The notes under the pieces: model-generated
Told to the model about the DNA's origin: nothing
What the model saw: only the letters and a program-made list of their open reading frames with translations
Database searches by the model: none
Part shown: one piece after another, positions 17,223-26,434 of the stretch
How positions within the stretch are numbered: the first letter of the stretch is position 1
Layout: the number at the start of each line of letters is the position of its first letter
Source: Thermohalobaculum sp964576075
GTDB lineage: Bacteria; Pseudomonadota; Alphaproteobacteria; Rhodobacterales; Rhodobacteraceae
NCBI GenBank assembly: GCA_964576075.1
Contig: CAZNTX010000008.1
Location: 5,640-69,639 of the forward strand
Length of the DNA stretch: 64,000 nt
Direction of reading: 5' to 3'
Translations under genes and position numbers: made by a program

Positions 17223-18827
17223 TTACTTGGTGACCGACCAGTAGAAGGCCGCGGTGATCGCCGAGCCGGTGACGAAGCCCGAGACGGTGTCGCGCCGGGC
17301 CACCTGCTCGATCTTCTGGAACATCGGCACGAAGGGCGAGGTCGCCTGCCAGTCCTTCTGGATGTCCACATACATCTGCGCGCGCACGTCGCGGTCGGGC
17401 TCGACGAGGGCCGCCTCGGTCGCCGCGGTCATCTCCGGGATGTCCCAGCCGACGCGCCAGGCGAGCTTGCCGGTCAGCCCCGCATCGTCGGAGTTGTCCG
17501 GGTTGTGCGCGAAGGTGTCGGCATTGGTGTGCGGGTCGGGATAGTCCGGGCCCCAGGCGCCGACATAGATGTCGAACTCGCGTGAGCGGTATTTCGCCAG
17601 CGTCTGCTTGCCGGTGGCCTGGGAGATCGTCGCGGTGATGCCGGCCTGGGCGAAGGCCTGCTGCAGCGTCTGCGCGATCTCGATGCGCTCCTGCGCGGTG
17701 CGCACGATGATCTCGACCTCGAAGCCGTCGTCCTCGCCCGCCGCGGCGAGCAGCTCCTTCGCCTTGTCGATGTCGAGGCTATAGGGCTGGTCCTTCAGCT
17801 CGCCCATATAGGTGAGCGGCAGGAACGCCTGATGCACCGTGTATTGGCCCTTGAGGAAGGAGTTGGCCATCCCGGTGTAGTCGGCGAGATACTTGAAGGC
17901 CTGGCGCACCTCGGGCTTGGCGAGCACCGGGTTCTTCTGGCTCAGCGAGAAATACATGATCCGCCCGCGCAGATCGCTGTCGACGGCGATGCCGTCGGCG
18001 CCCTCGACCGCCGAGATGTCCTCGGGGTTGAGGTTGCGCGCGATGTCCACGTCGCCGCGCTCGAGCAGGAGCCGCTGGGTGGCCGACTCGGGGATGTGGC
18101 GCACGATCACCCGCTTCATGGTGGGCTCGCCGCGCCAGAAATCCGGGTTCGCCTCCAGGGTGTAGGCCTCCTGCGGCTTCCAGCTCACGAGGCTGTAGGC
18201 GCCGGAGCCCGCGGAGTTGGTCTTCAGCCAGGCATTGCCCCAGTCCCCGTCAACCTCGTTGGCCTTCACGAGCTCGCTGTCGACGATATAGGCGATGGTC
18301 GCGGTGAGGCAGTTGAGCACGAAGGAGGTCGCGTAACGCTTGTCCGTGGTGAGCTGGAAGGTCATCTCGTCGGTCGCGACGAGGGTCTCCTCCATGTTCT
18401 CCTCGGTGAAGCCGAACTGGGTGAGGATGAAGGAGGGCGTCTTCTTCATCGCCACCGCGCGGCGGAGCGAGAACTCCACGTCGCGCGCCGTCACCGGGTT
18501 GCCGGAGTGGAAGCTCAGCCCCTCGCGGATCGTGAAGGTGAAGGTCCGCCCGTCCTCCGAGATCGTCCAGCTCTCGGCGATGTCCGGGACATAGCCCTTG
18601 GAGAGGTCGGTCGGGTCGAAGCTGACGAGCGAGCCGTACATGTTGTTGAGGATGTCGCTGCCGGAGAACTCGAAGCTCTCCTGCGGGTCGAGCGAGACGA
18701 TGTCGTCGATCGAGGTGGCGATGACCAGCATGTTCGGCGGGGTCTCGGCCTCGGCCGGGCCTTGGGCCATCGGCCAGAGGAGCGCGGCGGCGGCGGCGAG
18801 GCCGGCCAGTCTCCGGGTGAGGCGCAT
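17223..18827 (-). CDS. Extracellular solute-binding protein, family 5 (peptide/nickel/opine)
   Basis: 534 aa from the ATG after AAGGGAGAC; in-frame codons upstream of it are not used. Signal peptide MRLTRRLAGLAAAAALLWPM, cleaved near AEA-ETPP. Family 5 segments are SLDPQESFEFSG, FTIREGLSFHSGNPVTARDV and the late DIYVGAWGPDYPDPHTN block, the last typical of dipeptide/peptide binders. First gene of the six-gene importer-dipeptidase operon; the terminal M19 peptidase makes peptides the most likely cargo. Confidence 0.94.
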   Translation of the reverse strand: MRLTRRLAGLAAAAALLWPMAQGPAEAETPPNMLVIATSIDDIVSLDPQESFEFSGSDILNNMYGSLVSFDPTDLSKGYVPDIAESWTISEDGRTFTFTIREGLSFHSGNPVTARDVEFSLRRAVAMKKTPSFILTQFGFTEENMEETLVATDEMTFQLTTDKRYATSFVLNCLTATIAYIVDSELVKANEVDGDWGNAWLKTNSAGSGAYSLVSWKPQEAYTLEANPDFWRGEPTMKRVIVRHIPESATQRLLLERGDVDIARNLNPEDISAVEGADGIAVDSDLRGRIMYFSLSQKNPVLAKPEVRQAFKYLADYTGMANSFLKGQYTVHQAFLPLTYMGELKDQPYSLDIDKAKELLAAAGEDDGFEVEIIVRTAQERIEIAQTLQQAFAQAGITATISQATGKQTLAKYRSREFDIYVGAWGPDYPDPHTNADTFAHNPDNSDDAGLTGKLAWRVGWDIPEMTAATEAALVEPDRDVRAQMYVDIQKDWQATSPFVPMFQKIEQVARRDTVSGFVTGSAITAAFYWSVTK

Positions 18828-18867
18828 CGGGGGTCTCCCTTGTCGGTTGTGTCTCCCAGTGGCCCCG

Positions 18868-18896
18868 ACGCTACGCGTCGCGGGCGCCGCTGGCAA
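18868..18896 (-). promoter_or_regulatory. Putative promoter of the ABC importer operon
   Basis: On the minus strand TTGCCA, 17 bp and TAGCGT form a good -35/-10 pair about 40 bp before the binding-protein start. A TTGACA on the plus strand at 18917-18922 could be the -35 of the divergent dksA-like gene, but its -10 is poor. Confidence 0.5.
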
Positions 18897-18999
18897 CGCT
18901 CCTGCCCGCTCGGGCTTTGACATCGATCAGGGCGCGCGGGCGCGGAGCGCGCTCTCCTCGGAGATCCGGCGCCCGTGCCGGAGGACCGATGGAGGCCCC

Positions 19000-19314
19000 A
19001 TGATCGATGTCGAGCGCTACCGCGCCCGCCTCGTCGCCCGGCGCACCGAGCTGATGCGCCGGCTCGGCCGGATCGAGCACGATCTCGACGAGACCCCGCC
19101 CCAGGATTGGGAGGACCGCGCGAGCGAGCGCGAGGGCGACGAGGTCCTCGAGGATCTCGGCTCGGCCGGCCTGGCCGAGCTCAGGATGATCGAGGCCGCG
19201 CTCAAGCGCGTCGAGTCCGGCGAGTTCGGCGTCTGCGTCGCCTGCGGCGAGCCGATCTCCGCGGCCCGCCTCGACGCCGTCCCCCACGCCGCCCGCTGCC
19301 GCGACTGCGCCTGA
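19000..19314 (+). CDS. DksA/TraR-family zinc-finger protein
   Basis: 104 aa from an ATG at 19000. An N-terminal helical hairpin carries acidic residues, then a four-cysteine zinc finger follows: C79, C82, C100, C103 (CVACGEP...CRDC). At 104 aa it is shorter than E. coli DksA (151) and belongs with the small DksA/TraR-like proteins of alphaproteobacteria, thought to bind the RNA polymerase secondary channel. The coiled-coil tip has no clear DxxDxA motif, so canonical ppGpp-dependent activity is uncertain. Confidence 0.88.
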   Translation: MIDVERYRARLVARRTELMRRLGRIEHDLDETPPQDWEDRASEREGDEVLEDLGSAGLAELRMIEAALKRVESGEFGVCVACGEPISAARLDAVPHAARCRDCA

Positions 19315-20124
19315 GCCCGACTTGCGCCGATCTGAGCCAATGCGCCCGGTCGCGCGGGCCGATGGGCATGATCTGGCATGGCCGGTCGATCCGGCAGAGC
19401 CGAGCTTGGCAGCAGAACGCGAGACTGTCCTCGTCGTCGCGGAAGGCGAGCCCTCGCGCAGAGATTGCCAAAGGGTCTCGACCGGGGTCGGTTTCTGCCA
19501 CCGGGGGGCATGAGCGGCGGGCGCGACCGTGGCGTCCATCCCCGCCAGACGGACGGCCCACGGGGTCGCGAGCCTGCAAGACGCACCCTGCGCCATTGCC
19601 CTCGCCCGGACGGGTCGCGGCGACGGTGCGCCATCCAGCCGAGCGACGCGTTGGCTCCGCCCGTCGTGGGGCGCCGAGGGCCGCGCCCCCCGCCGGGCCC
19701 GGCGGCGAGGATCCCGGTCTTCCATCCGACCCGCGCGGCCGGTCTTCGCCGCCTCGGCCCGGCCGCCGCCGTCATAGATCGTCGCCAGCCCGCGCCGCCG
19801 AACCCGCTCCCGTCGCCGTCTCCCGCGCAGACGCCGCGTCGCATCGGCGCCGGCGACGTCCTCCCAAGGCAAGCCCGCCTTGGAGCGAGCGAGTGCGAGC
19901 CAAACATGCGCTGCAAACAGGACAGCCGTCGGCCCGGAGTTTCGCGCGCCCGGACGCCTCCGGCGCCCGGCTTCCCGACTCGCGCCCACCCCCACCCCCG
20001 CCACCACCGGCGCGCTCTGCGCGCCGGTGGTGGCGGGGGTGGGGGTGGGCGCGGGCGCGACAGCGGGACGGCGCCCGCAGGGCGTCGGGTCGCGTCGCGC
20101 AACCCTCGGAGCCTGAGGTCGGGC
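19315..20124. other. Gene-free interval between the dksA-like and glutamate-synthase-like genes
   Basis: 810 bp between a plus-strand stop and a minus-strand stop. Open frames exist on both strands but show no family motif, signal or ribosome site and are dominated by Arg/Pro/Ala runs. The only structured object I see is the 73-nt palindrome at 19981-20053. The remainder may be a degraded gene. Confidence 0.6.
19981..20053. repeat. Giant perfect palindrome A
   Basis: Two 35-nt perfectly complementary arms (19981-20015, 20019-20053) with a 3-nt TCT loop. The outer 20 nt after the first two bases, CGCCCACCCCCACCCCCGCC, are identical to those of palindrome B (56766-56846) while the inner 13 nt are unrelated. 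It lies 71 bp beyond the stop of the glutamate-synthase-like gene. Confidence 0.85.
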
Positions 20125-21735
20125 TCAGTCGACCGGGGCGAAGCTCTCCGCCCGGGCGCGGCCCCAGCGCTCGAGATAGCCGTGGCCGAGGTCGCGCTCC
20201 TCGAGGAGGAACCCCTCCGGCAGCCAGGGATAGAGCTCGTGCCCCTCCACCGTGTCGCCGCGGCGCGAGCGCAGGTTGAAATGGCGCGGCGTCAGCTCGG
20301 AGGGGTGCGAGAGCCCGGCCGAGCCCACGAGCTCGGCGAGCGCCCTCAGCGTGTTGCGGTGGAAATTCGCCACCCGCGTCGCCTTGTCCGGCACGTCGAT
20401 CGCCCGCGCCCTGAGCGGGTCCTGCGTCGCCACCCCCACGGGGCATTTGTTGGTGTGGCAGGCTTGTGCCTGGATGCAGCCGATCGCGAACATGAAGCCG
20501 CGCGCCGAGTTGCACCAGTCCGCCCCGAGCGCGAAGGCGCGGGCGATGTCGAAGCCGGTGATCAGCTTGCCGGAGGCGCCGAGGCGGATCCGGTCGCGCA
20601 GCCCCGCGCCCCGGAGCGTGTTGTGCACGAAGGACAGCCCGTCGACGAGCGGCATCCCTATATGGTTGGCGAATTCGAGGGGCGCCGCCCCCGTGCCGCC
20701 CTCCTTGCCGTCGATCACGATGAAGTCCGGCGCCACCCCGGTCTCGAGCATCGCCTTGACGATGCACATGAATTCCCGACGGTGCCCGATGCAGAGCTTG
20801 AACCCCACCGGCTTGCCCCCGGAAAGCTCCCGCAGCCGGCCGAGGAACTCGCAGAGCCCGACCGGCGTCTCGAAGGCCGAATGCGCGGGCGGCGAGATGC
20901 AGTCCACCCCCATCGGGATCCCCCGCGCCTCGGCGATCTCCGGCGTGATCTTCGCCGCCGGCAGCATGCCGCCATGGCCGGGCTTCGCGCCCTGCGAGAG
21001 CTTGACCTCGACCATCTTCACCTGCGGGTCCCGGGCCTGGCTCGCGAACCGCTCCGGCGAGAAGTCGCCGAACTCGTCGCGGCAGCCGAAATAGCCAGAG
21101 CCCACCTCGTAGATCAGATCCCCCCCGCCCTCGCGATGGTAGCGGCTGATCCCGCCCTCGCCCGTGTCATGCGCGAAGCCGCCCGCCTTCGCCCCCTTGT
21201 TGAGCGCGAGGATCGCGTTGGCGGAGAGCGAGCCGAAGCTCATCGCCGAGATGTTGTAGACCGAGGCCCGGTAGGGCTCGGCGCAGTCCGGCCCGCCGAT
21301 CGTCGTCCGGAAGTCCCAGTCCGCGACGTGGACCGGCCGCATCGAATGGGTGATCCAGGCATAGCCGTCGGAATAGACGTCCTCGCGGGTGCCGAAGGGG
21401 CGCTTGTCCTCCACGTCCTTCGCCCGCTGATAGGCGATCGAGCGCTGCTCGCGCGAGAAGGGCAGCTCGTCCTCGTCCCCCTCGAGGAGATATTGCCGGA
21501 TCTCCGGCCGGATCCCCTCGAAGAGAAAGCGCATATGCCCGAGGACCGGGTAGTTCCTGAGGATCGCGTGGCGCGACTGCGTCACGTCGTAGAGCCCGAG
21601 GAGCGAGAGCGCGGTCAGCACCACGAGCGCCGGCAGCGCCCAGAGCGTCGCGGCGGTGGCGAGCGCGGCGAGGAGCGTGAGCGCCACGACCCCCGCGAAG
21701 AAGGCGTAGCGCTGGTGGCGGGCGAGGAACTCCAC
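20125..21735 (-). CDS. FMN-binding glutamate-synthase-like protein (GltB2-type)
   Basis: 536 aa. Two N-terminal membrane helices (about 8-45) tether a catalytic domain of the glutamate synthase family. The signature is GQCHTNKCPVGVATQ-like (here ACHTNKCPVGVATQDP), plus the FMN-barrel motifs SFGSLSANAILALNKGA, GEGGISRYHREGGGDLIYEVGSGYFG and IVIDGKEGGTGAAP. It lacks the glutaminase and GXGXG domains of true GltB, so it cannot run the complete GOGAT reaction alone. Physiological role not established; standalone gene with its own promoter candidate. Confidence 0.9.
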   Translation of the reverse strand: MEFLARHQRYAFFAGVVALTLLAALATAATLWALPALVVLTALSLLGLYDVTQSRHAILRNYPVLGHMRFLFEGIRPEIRQYLLEGDEDELPFSREQRSIAYQRAKDVEDKRPFGTREDVYSDGYAWITHSMRPVHVADWDFRTTIGGPDCAEPYRASVYNISAMSFGSLSANAILALNKGAKAGGFAHDTGEGGISRYHREGGGDLIYEVGSGYFGCRDEFGDFSPERFASQARDPQVKMVEVKLSQGAKPGHGGMLPAAKITPEIAEARGIPMGVDCISPPAHSAFETPVGLCEFLGRLRELSGGKPVGFKLCIGHRREFMCIVKAMLETGVAPDFIVIDGKEGGTGAAPLEFANHIGMPLVDGLSFVHNTLRGAGLRDRIRLGASGKLITGFDIARAFALGADWCNSARGFMFAIGCIQAQACHTNKCPVGVATQDPLRARAIDVPDKATRVANFHRNTLRALAELVGSAGLSHPSELTPRHFNLRSRRGDTVEGHELYPWLPEGFLLEERDLGHGYLERWGRARAESFAPVD

Positions 21736-21771
21736 GGGCCGATCCCCCTCGGATTGGTCGATCCGGGAGAG

Positions 21772-21800
21772 AGGCTAGCCCCGGTCCCGCCCGGCCACAA
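21772..21800 (-). promoter_or_regulatory. Putative promoter of the glutamate-synthase-like gene
   Basis: Minus-strand TTGTGG, 17-bp spacer, TAGCCT, ending about 36 bp before the start codon. Spacing is right but both hexamers are only moderate matches. Confidence 0.4.
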
Positions 21801-21878
21801 CGCTCCCCCGGCCGCAGCCCCCGCGGCAAAGCGCACCCCTGCCACGCGCGCCCCCTCCGAGGCGAGGCGCGAGCGGCA

Positions 21879-21971
21879 GCCGGCGCGGCCCCGCGGGCTG
21901 GGGGGAAGGACGCCGGTGCGGCTTGGTGCGGCGGCGGCCGGGGTGGGTGGGGCCCGCGGGGCCGCGCCGGC
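21879..21971 (-). repeat. Stem-loop element, shared-loop family, copy 2
   Basis: Perfect 20-bp arms (21879-21898, 21952-21971) and a 53-nt loop. Read on the minus strand it begins 3 nt after the stop of the ABC exporter gene. It shows the same junction GGGCCCCACCCACCC as the copy after pntB, and the loop end CCCCCCA-GCCCG as in the copy after hslO. Orientation relative to the preceding gene is therefore conserved. Confidence 0.75.
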
Positions 21972-21974
21972 GGA

Positions 21975-23822
21975 TCAGTCGCGGAACTGCAACTCGTAGA
22001 GCTTGGCGTAGAGCCCGCCCGCGCCCTTCAGCTCGGCATGGGTGCCGGTCTCGACCACCCGGCCCTCGTCGATCACGTGGATCACGTCCGCATGGCGCAC
22101 GGTGGCCAGGCGGTGGGCGATGACGATGGTCGTCCGCCCCTCCATCAGCCGGGCGAGCGCCTCGCCGACGGCGGCCTCGGATTGCGCGTCGAGCGCCGAG
22201 GTCGGCTCGTCGAGGAGCAGGATCGGCGCGCCGCGCAGCATCGCCCGGGCGATCGCCACCCGCTGGCGCTCGCCGCCGGAGAGCTGCTGCCCGTTCTCGC
22301 CCACGGGCGTGTCGTAGCCCTTCGGCATCTTGGCGATGAAAGCCTCGGCATTGGCCGCCTTCGCCGCCGCCTCGACCTCCGAGCGCGTCGCCCCGGCCCG
22401 CCCGAGGCGGATATTCTCGAAGATCGTGCCCTCGAAGAGATAGGCGTCCTGGCTCACATAGGCGATGGCGCCGCGCAGGCTCTCGAAGGTGACGCCGGTG
22501 AGGTCCTGCCCGTCGATCGCGACGCGGCCCTCGTCCGGGTCGTAGAACCGCTCGATCAGGGCGAAGATCGTCGACTTGCCCGCCCCCGAGGGACCGACGA
22601 GCGCCGTCACCTTGCCCGCGGGCGCCACCAGATCGACCCCGCGCAGCGCCGGCGCCTTGCCGGAATAGCGGAACCGCACCCCCTCGAGCGCCACCTCGCC
22701 GCGGCGCGCCTCGAGGGGGCGGGCGTCCGCCGCCTCGGTCATCGCCGGGGGGCGGTCGAGCAATTCGTAGAGCATCTCCGCGCCCACGAGCGCCGCCTGC
22801 AGCGAGATGTTGAGCCGGGCCAGACGCTTGGCCGGGTCGTAGGCGAGCAGGAGCGCGGTGATGAAGGAGAAGAACGCCCCCGGATCGCCCCCGCCATAGA
22901 TCACCCGCCAGCCGCCATAGAGGATCACGGCCGCGATCGCGAGGCCGCCGAAGGTCTCCATCATCGGGTTCGTCGCCGCGCCGACCTGCGCGATCTTGTC
23001 GGCCCGTTCGCGCACGTCCTGCACCGCCGCGTCCATCTGCCCGCGCATATGCGGCTCCAGCCCGAAGGCCTTCACCACCTTCGCGCCCTGGGCGAGCTGC
23101 TGCACGGTGCTGACGATCTGCGCCATGGAGAGGAGCTCGGCGCGGGCGACCTTCTTCACCTTGCGCACCAGGAGCCACTCGCCATAGGCCACCGGCGGGC
23201 CGATCAGGAGCGCGATCCCGGCGAGCATCGGGTCCTGCACCAGCATCACGATGCAGAGCGCGATCAGCGAGAACAGATCCCGCCCCATCGAGGTGATGAC
23301 GAGGTTGAGCGCCTCCTGCGCGGCCTTGGCGTTGTGGCTGAAGCGCACGGCGAGCTGGCCGGTGCTCATCTTGTCGTAGAAGTCGATCCGGTGGCTCTGC
23401 ACATGGTCGAACAGCCGCATCTGCAGCTCCGCGACGATGCGGTTGCCGATGCGGCTCAGGATCACCGTGTGGATGTAGGAGGAGGCGCCCTTGACGATGA
23501 AGATCGCGGCGACGGCGCCGGCGATCATCCAGACCATCTCGCCGTCGCGCTCGATGAAGATCTCGTTGATCACGTCCTGCATCAGCCAGGCGGAGAGCCC
23601 GGTCATGGCGGCGACGACGGCCATGAAGACGAGGGCGACCGCGTAGCCCTTCCAGTGATGCAGCGCGTTCTCCTGGAAGAGGCGCCAGAGGATGCGGCGT
23701 TGGACTTCCGGGGCAGGGGGCTCGGGCTTGCCCTGGGCGGCGGGCTTGGCGCCGCCCGCGGCCGTCTGCCCGGCCGGGGCGCCCTGGGCGCCGGCCTCCG
23801 CCGTGGCTGAGGGGGCGGCCAT
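21975..23822 (-). CDS. MsbA-type ABC exporter (fused membrane and ATPase domains)
   Basis: 615 aa. A Pro/Ala-rich cytoplasmic head (about 45 residues) precedes six membrane helices (about 60-330) with the coupling-loop text of lipid/polysaccharide exporters. The ATPase domain follows: Walker A GPSGAGKST, signature LSGGERQR, Walker B ILLLDEPTSALD, H-loop IAHRLATV. It is followed on the same strand by a stem-loop element and preceded by two glycosyltransferase genes, so export of a lipid-linked sugar or a glycolipid is the best inference. The family also includes drug exporters. Confidence 0.92.
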   Translation of the reverse strand: MAAPSATAEAGAQGAPAGQTAAGGAKPAAQGKPEPPAPEVQRRILWRLFQENALHHWKGYAVALVFMAVVAAMTGLSAWLMQDVINEIFIERDGEMVWMIAGAVAAIFIVKGASSYIHTVILSRIGNRIVAELQMRLFDHVQSHRIDFYDKMSTGQLAVRFSHNAKAAQEALNLVITSMGRDLFSLIALCIVMLVQDPMLAGIALLIGPPVAYGEWLLVRKVKKVARAELLSMAQIVSTVQQLAQGAKVVKAFGLEPHMRGQMDAAVQDVRERADKIAQVGAATNPMMETFGGLAIAAVILYGGWRVIYGGGDPGAFFSFITALLLAYDPAKRLARLNISLQAALVGAEMLYELLDRPPAMTEAADARPLEARRGEVALEGVRFRYSGKAPALRGVDLVAPAGKVTALVGPSGAGKSTIFALIERFYDPDEGRVAIDGQDLTGVTFESLRGAIAYVSQDAYLFEGTIFENIRLGRAGATRSEVEAAAKAANAEAFIAKMPKGYDTPVGENGQQLSGGERQRVAIARAMLRGAPILLLDEPTSALDAQSEAAVGEALARLMEGRTTIVIAHRLATVRHADVIHVIDEGRVVETGTHAELKGAGGLYAKLYELQFRD

Positions 23823-23824
23823 CG

Positions 23825-25039
23825 TCAGCCCCGTCCGCCCGCCGCGGCGATCCCTCGCGGCCCCGGCGCGCTGGCCTCGCGGCGCCGGGCGGCGGCGCGC
23901 AGCGCCTCGGCGGCGGCGTCGATCCGCACCTCGGCCCAATCGAAACCCGGATCGGGGTAGTGCCCGGTCCAGTCGCGATAGCGCGTCGGCGTGTAGGGCA
24001 GGGGGTGGTAGTTGGGGAAGGCGGGGCCGTATTCGGCATTGGCCGAGAAATCGGTCGCCAGCACCTCGACGCCGGCCTCCAGGCACTCGCGGATGTTGAG
24101 CCCGTAGCCCTCCGCGCGGTGGAGCGAGAGATAGACGTCGGCCGCCGCCTGCAGCCCGGCGATCTCCGCGGCGTCCATCTCCTTCTCGAAGATGCGGATA
24201 TTGGGCGCATCGCCCGCCATCTCGGCGAGCTCGTCGAGCACGCAGCGGGTGCGCTTGGAGACCCGGACCTTCAGCAGGAGCACCCGCGAGGGATCGTCGC
24301 CGAAGGCCGCGCGCCAGGCGGCGACATGGGCCCAGGGGTTCTTCCGCGCGGGGCAGGAGCAGAGATCCATGATGGCGACCCCGAGAAAGGCGTCCTCGGG
24401 CACGCCATGGGCCGCCCGGTCGAGCGGGCGGATGCGGGGCGGGGGCGTCACCGCATGGGGGCGGAGCACCACGGGGATGTCGCCCGCCACCGGCAGGATC
24501 GCCCGGCGCGAATAGTCCGACGGCGTCCATATCTCGTGCACGAGATCGAGGGCGAAGCGCCAGTCCGCCGGGAAGATCGGCGTCTCCCACACCCAGAGGC
24601 CGATGCGCCGGGCGCGCGCCACCCGCTCGGGCGGCAGCAGATCGCCGAGGCCGGCATAGCTGTCCGGCGGGGAGAGGAGATAGAGCGTCCCGATCTCGGG
24701 CCCGGTGCGCGGCGCGGGCTTCGGGCCCGGGCGCTTGAGGGCGGAGAGGTCGAGCGTCTCGATCTGCGGCCACTCCGCGCGCAGGCGCTCGAGCTCGTAG
24801 ACCGCGGCGCGGGAGAGCCCGCTCGTGCCGGAGAAATCCCCCACCGCGAGGGCCGGCCCCCCGCCCGCCGGATCGGGCGCCTTGGCATAGGGGGCGAGGG
24901 TGGCGAGGTTCTCGCGCAGCCAGCGGCGCCGGCGGGCGGGCATGCGGACGCGGCGCCACAGCGTGGTGAACGTCCACCGCGACCACGCCCGAGGCCAACG
25001 GCGGAATATCCGTTCTGGGTCGTCGGCGATGGCGTCCAA
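23825..25039 (-). CDS. Glycosyltransferase (GT4-like)
   Basis: 404 aa from a TTG preceded by AGGA at suitable spacing; no ATG fits. Two Rossmann halves: GDFSGTSGLSRAAVYELERL in the first, and in the second VYLSLHRAEGYGLNIRECLEAGVEVLATDFSANAEY, which contains the E-x7-E donor-sugar motif. The middle part GLWVWETPIFPADWRFALDLVHEIWTPSDYSR is common in bacterial cell-surface glycosyltransferases. Its stop is two bases before the exporter start, so the two are cotranscribed. Confidence 0.85.
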   Translation of the reverse strand: MDAIADDPERIFRRWPRAWSRWTFTTLWRRVRMPARRRRWLRENLATLAPYAKAPDPAGGGPALAVGDFSGTSGLSRAAVYELERLRAEWPQIETLDLSALKRPGPKPAPRTGPEIGTLYLLSPPDSYAGLGDLLPPERVARARRIGLWVWETPIFPADWRFALDLVHEIWTPSDYSRRAILPVAGDIPVVLRPHAVTPPPRIRPLDRAAHGVPEDAFLGVAIMDLCSCPARKNPWAHVAAWRAAFGDDPSRVLLLKVRVSKRTRCVLDELAEMAGDAPNIRIFEKEMDAAEIAGLQAAADVYLSLHRAEGYGLNIRECLEAGVEVLATDFSANAEYGPAFPNYHPLPYTPTRYRDWTGHYPDPGFDWAEVRIDAAAEALRAAARRREASAPGPRGIAAAGGRG

Positions 25040-25077
25040 GCGATCCGTTCCTGCCCGGCGTTTATTGTTGCGCCGTC

Positions 25078-26235
25078 TTACTCGAATCCCCCAGCCCCGT
25101 CCAGACGCGCCTGCAGACCGGCCCGGGCGAGAAGCTCGGCCACCATCCGGTCGAAGGCGACCACAGAGCGGGCGAGGTCGTAGCGCGCCTCGACCCGGGC
25201 GCGGGCGGCGCGGCTGAGGGCGTGGCGGCGCTCGGGATCGTCGATAAGCGCGCGGACCGCGTCGTGGATGTGGCTCGCGCGCGGCTGCTCGAGGAGGATG
25301 CCGGCCTCGCCCACCACCTCGACGAAGCCCGAGGCGCGCGAGGCGATCACCGCGGCGCCCGAGGACATCGCCTCCACCGCGACGCGCCCGAAGCTCTCCT
25401 CGCCTTGCGTCGGCGCCACCGCGATCTCCGCCTTGCCCATCCAGCGGCGGACCTCGGCATGGGGGGCGTCCTCGATCAGCGAGACCCGCTCGCCGCCCGC
25501 CGCGAGCGCCCGGCGCACCGCCTGTGCGTAGGTGCCGTGCTCCTCGGACGCGGCGCAGATGAAGAGCGCGCGCCAGCCCGGACGCTCGGCGAGCACGCGC
25601 ACGACCCCCTCGGCGGCCTCGAGCACCCCCTTCTCCGGCGCGAGGCGGCCGACGAAGAGGACGATCGGCTCCTTGTCCGGCGCGGGCGCCCAGTCCCGGC
25701 TGTCGACCCCGTTGGGCGTCACGAAGAGCGGCGGACGGGTGCCGGGCCAGTGCGTCTCGAAGCTCTGCCGGCAGCGCTCGGAGACGAAGGCGATGGCGGA
25801 GAGGCGGTTGAAGGTCTGCCGCTTCCACCAGCCGGAGAGGCGGTTCCTCGGCGGGTTCTGGAAATTGTGCCGCACGAGGGCGACGGGCACCGAGCGGAAC
25901 CGCGCGGCGAGGCGCGCCGCCGTGGGCAGATGCTGATGCGCGACGATCAGATGGGGCCGCGCTTCGGCGAGCAGGCGCTCGAGATGGCCTTTGGAGCGGC
26001 CCTTCGGCCAGAAGCGGGCACGGACGTCCTCGAAAGGCGCCTCCACCTCCTCGGCGAAGACGGTGATGTGCTCGCGGAACCGGCTCCAGCGCGCGGTCTC
26101 GTGGATGTGCAGGTCGATCGAGGTGGCGGCCAGCGGCGTGAAGCGCATGTTCCGGGGGGCGACGAGCGCGATGCGCGGCGCCTCCTCGGACGGCGCCGGG
26201 CCGCCCGGAGCGCCGGGGCTGCCCGCCCGCGACAT
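25078..26235 (-). CDS. Glycosyltransferase family 4
   Basis: 385 aa from the ATG at 26235; an in-frame TTG 126 bp upstream would add a Pro/Ala-rich stretch that looks non-coding. GT4 marks are VTPNGVDSRDW, LFVGRLAPEKGVLEAAEGV and the donor-binding EESFGRVAVEAMSSGAAVIAS with its two spaced Glu residues. The N-terminal IALVAPRNMRFTPLAATSIDLHI replaces the usual GGAE loop of many GT4 enzymes. Ends 38 bp before the next glycosyltransferase of the same operon. Confidence 0.88.
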   Translation of the reverse strand: MSRAGSPGAPGGPAPSEEAPRIALVAPRNMRFTPLAATSIDLHIHETARWSRFREHITVFAEEVEAPFEDVRARFWPKGRSKGHLERLLAEARPHLIVAHQHLPTAARLAARFRSVPVALVRHNFQNPPRNRLSGWWKRQTFNRLSAIAFVSERCRQSFETHWPGTRPPLFVTPNGVDSRDWAPAPDKEPIVLFVGRLAPEKGVLEAAEGVVRVLAERPGWRALFICAASEEHGTYAQAVRRALAAGGERVSLIEDAPHAEVRRWMGKAEIAVAPTQGEESFGRVAVEAMSSGAAVIASRASGFVEVVGEAGILLEQPRASHIHDAVRALIDDPERRHALSRAARARVEARYDLARSVVAFDRMVAELLARAGLQARLDGAGGFE

Positions 26236-26434
26236 CAGAGCGCCGGGGCCGGCGGCGCCGCCTCTCCCGGTCCTCGCCCGGGGGCGCGGGGACGCATGGG
26301 GGGAAGCGGGCGGTGCGGAAGATGCGCGCGGGATGGCCTGTCCATGGTCTCGCCCTGCCAAATCCGACGGCGCGGCGGCGTCGAACCACTTGAGGCCGCG
26401 CCGGCCCCCATGTCAACAGCGAGCGCCAAACGGC

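Noticed and set aside
19378..21999. Long plus-strand frames covering 19.4-22.0 kb
   Set aside because: They overlie the glutamate-synthase-like gene and the palindrome, and show no domain or ribosome site.
26236..26434. N-terminal extension of the GT4 enzyme from an upstream TTG
   Set aside because: The extra residues are Pro/Ala/Arg-rich and the ATG at 26235 gives a normal GT4 start.
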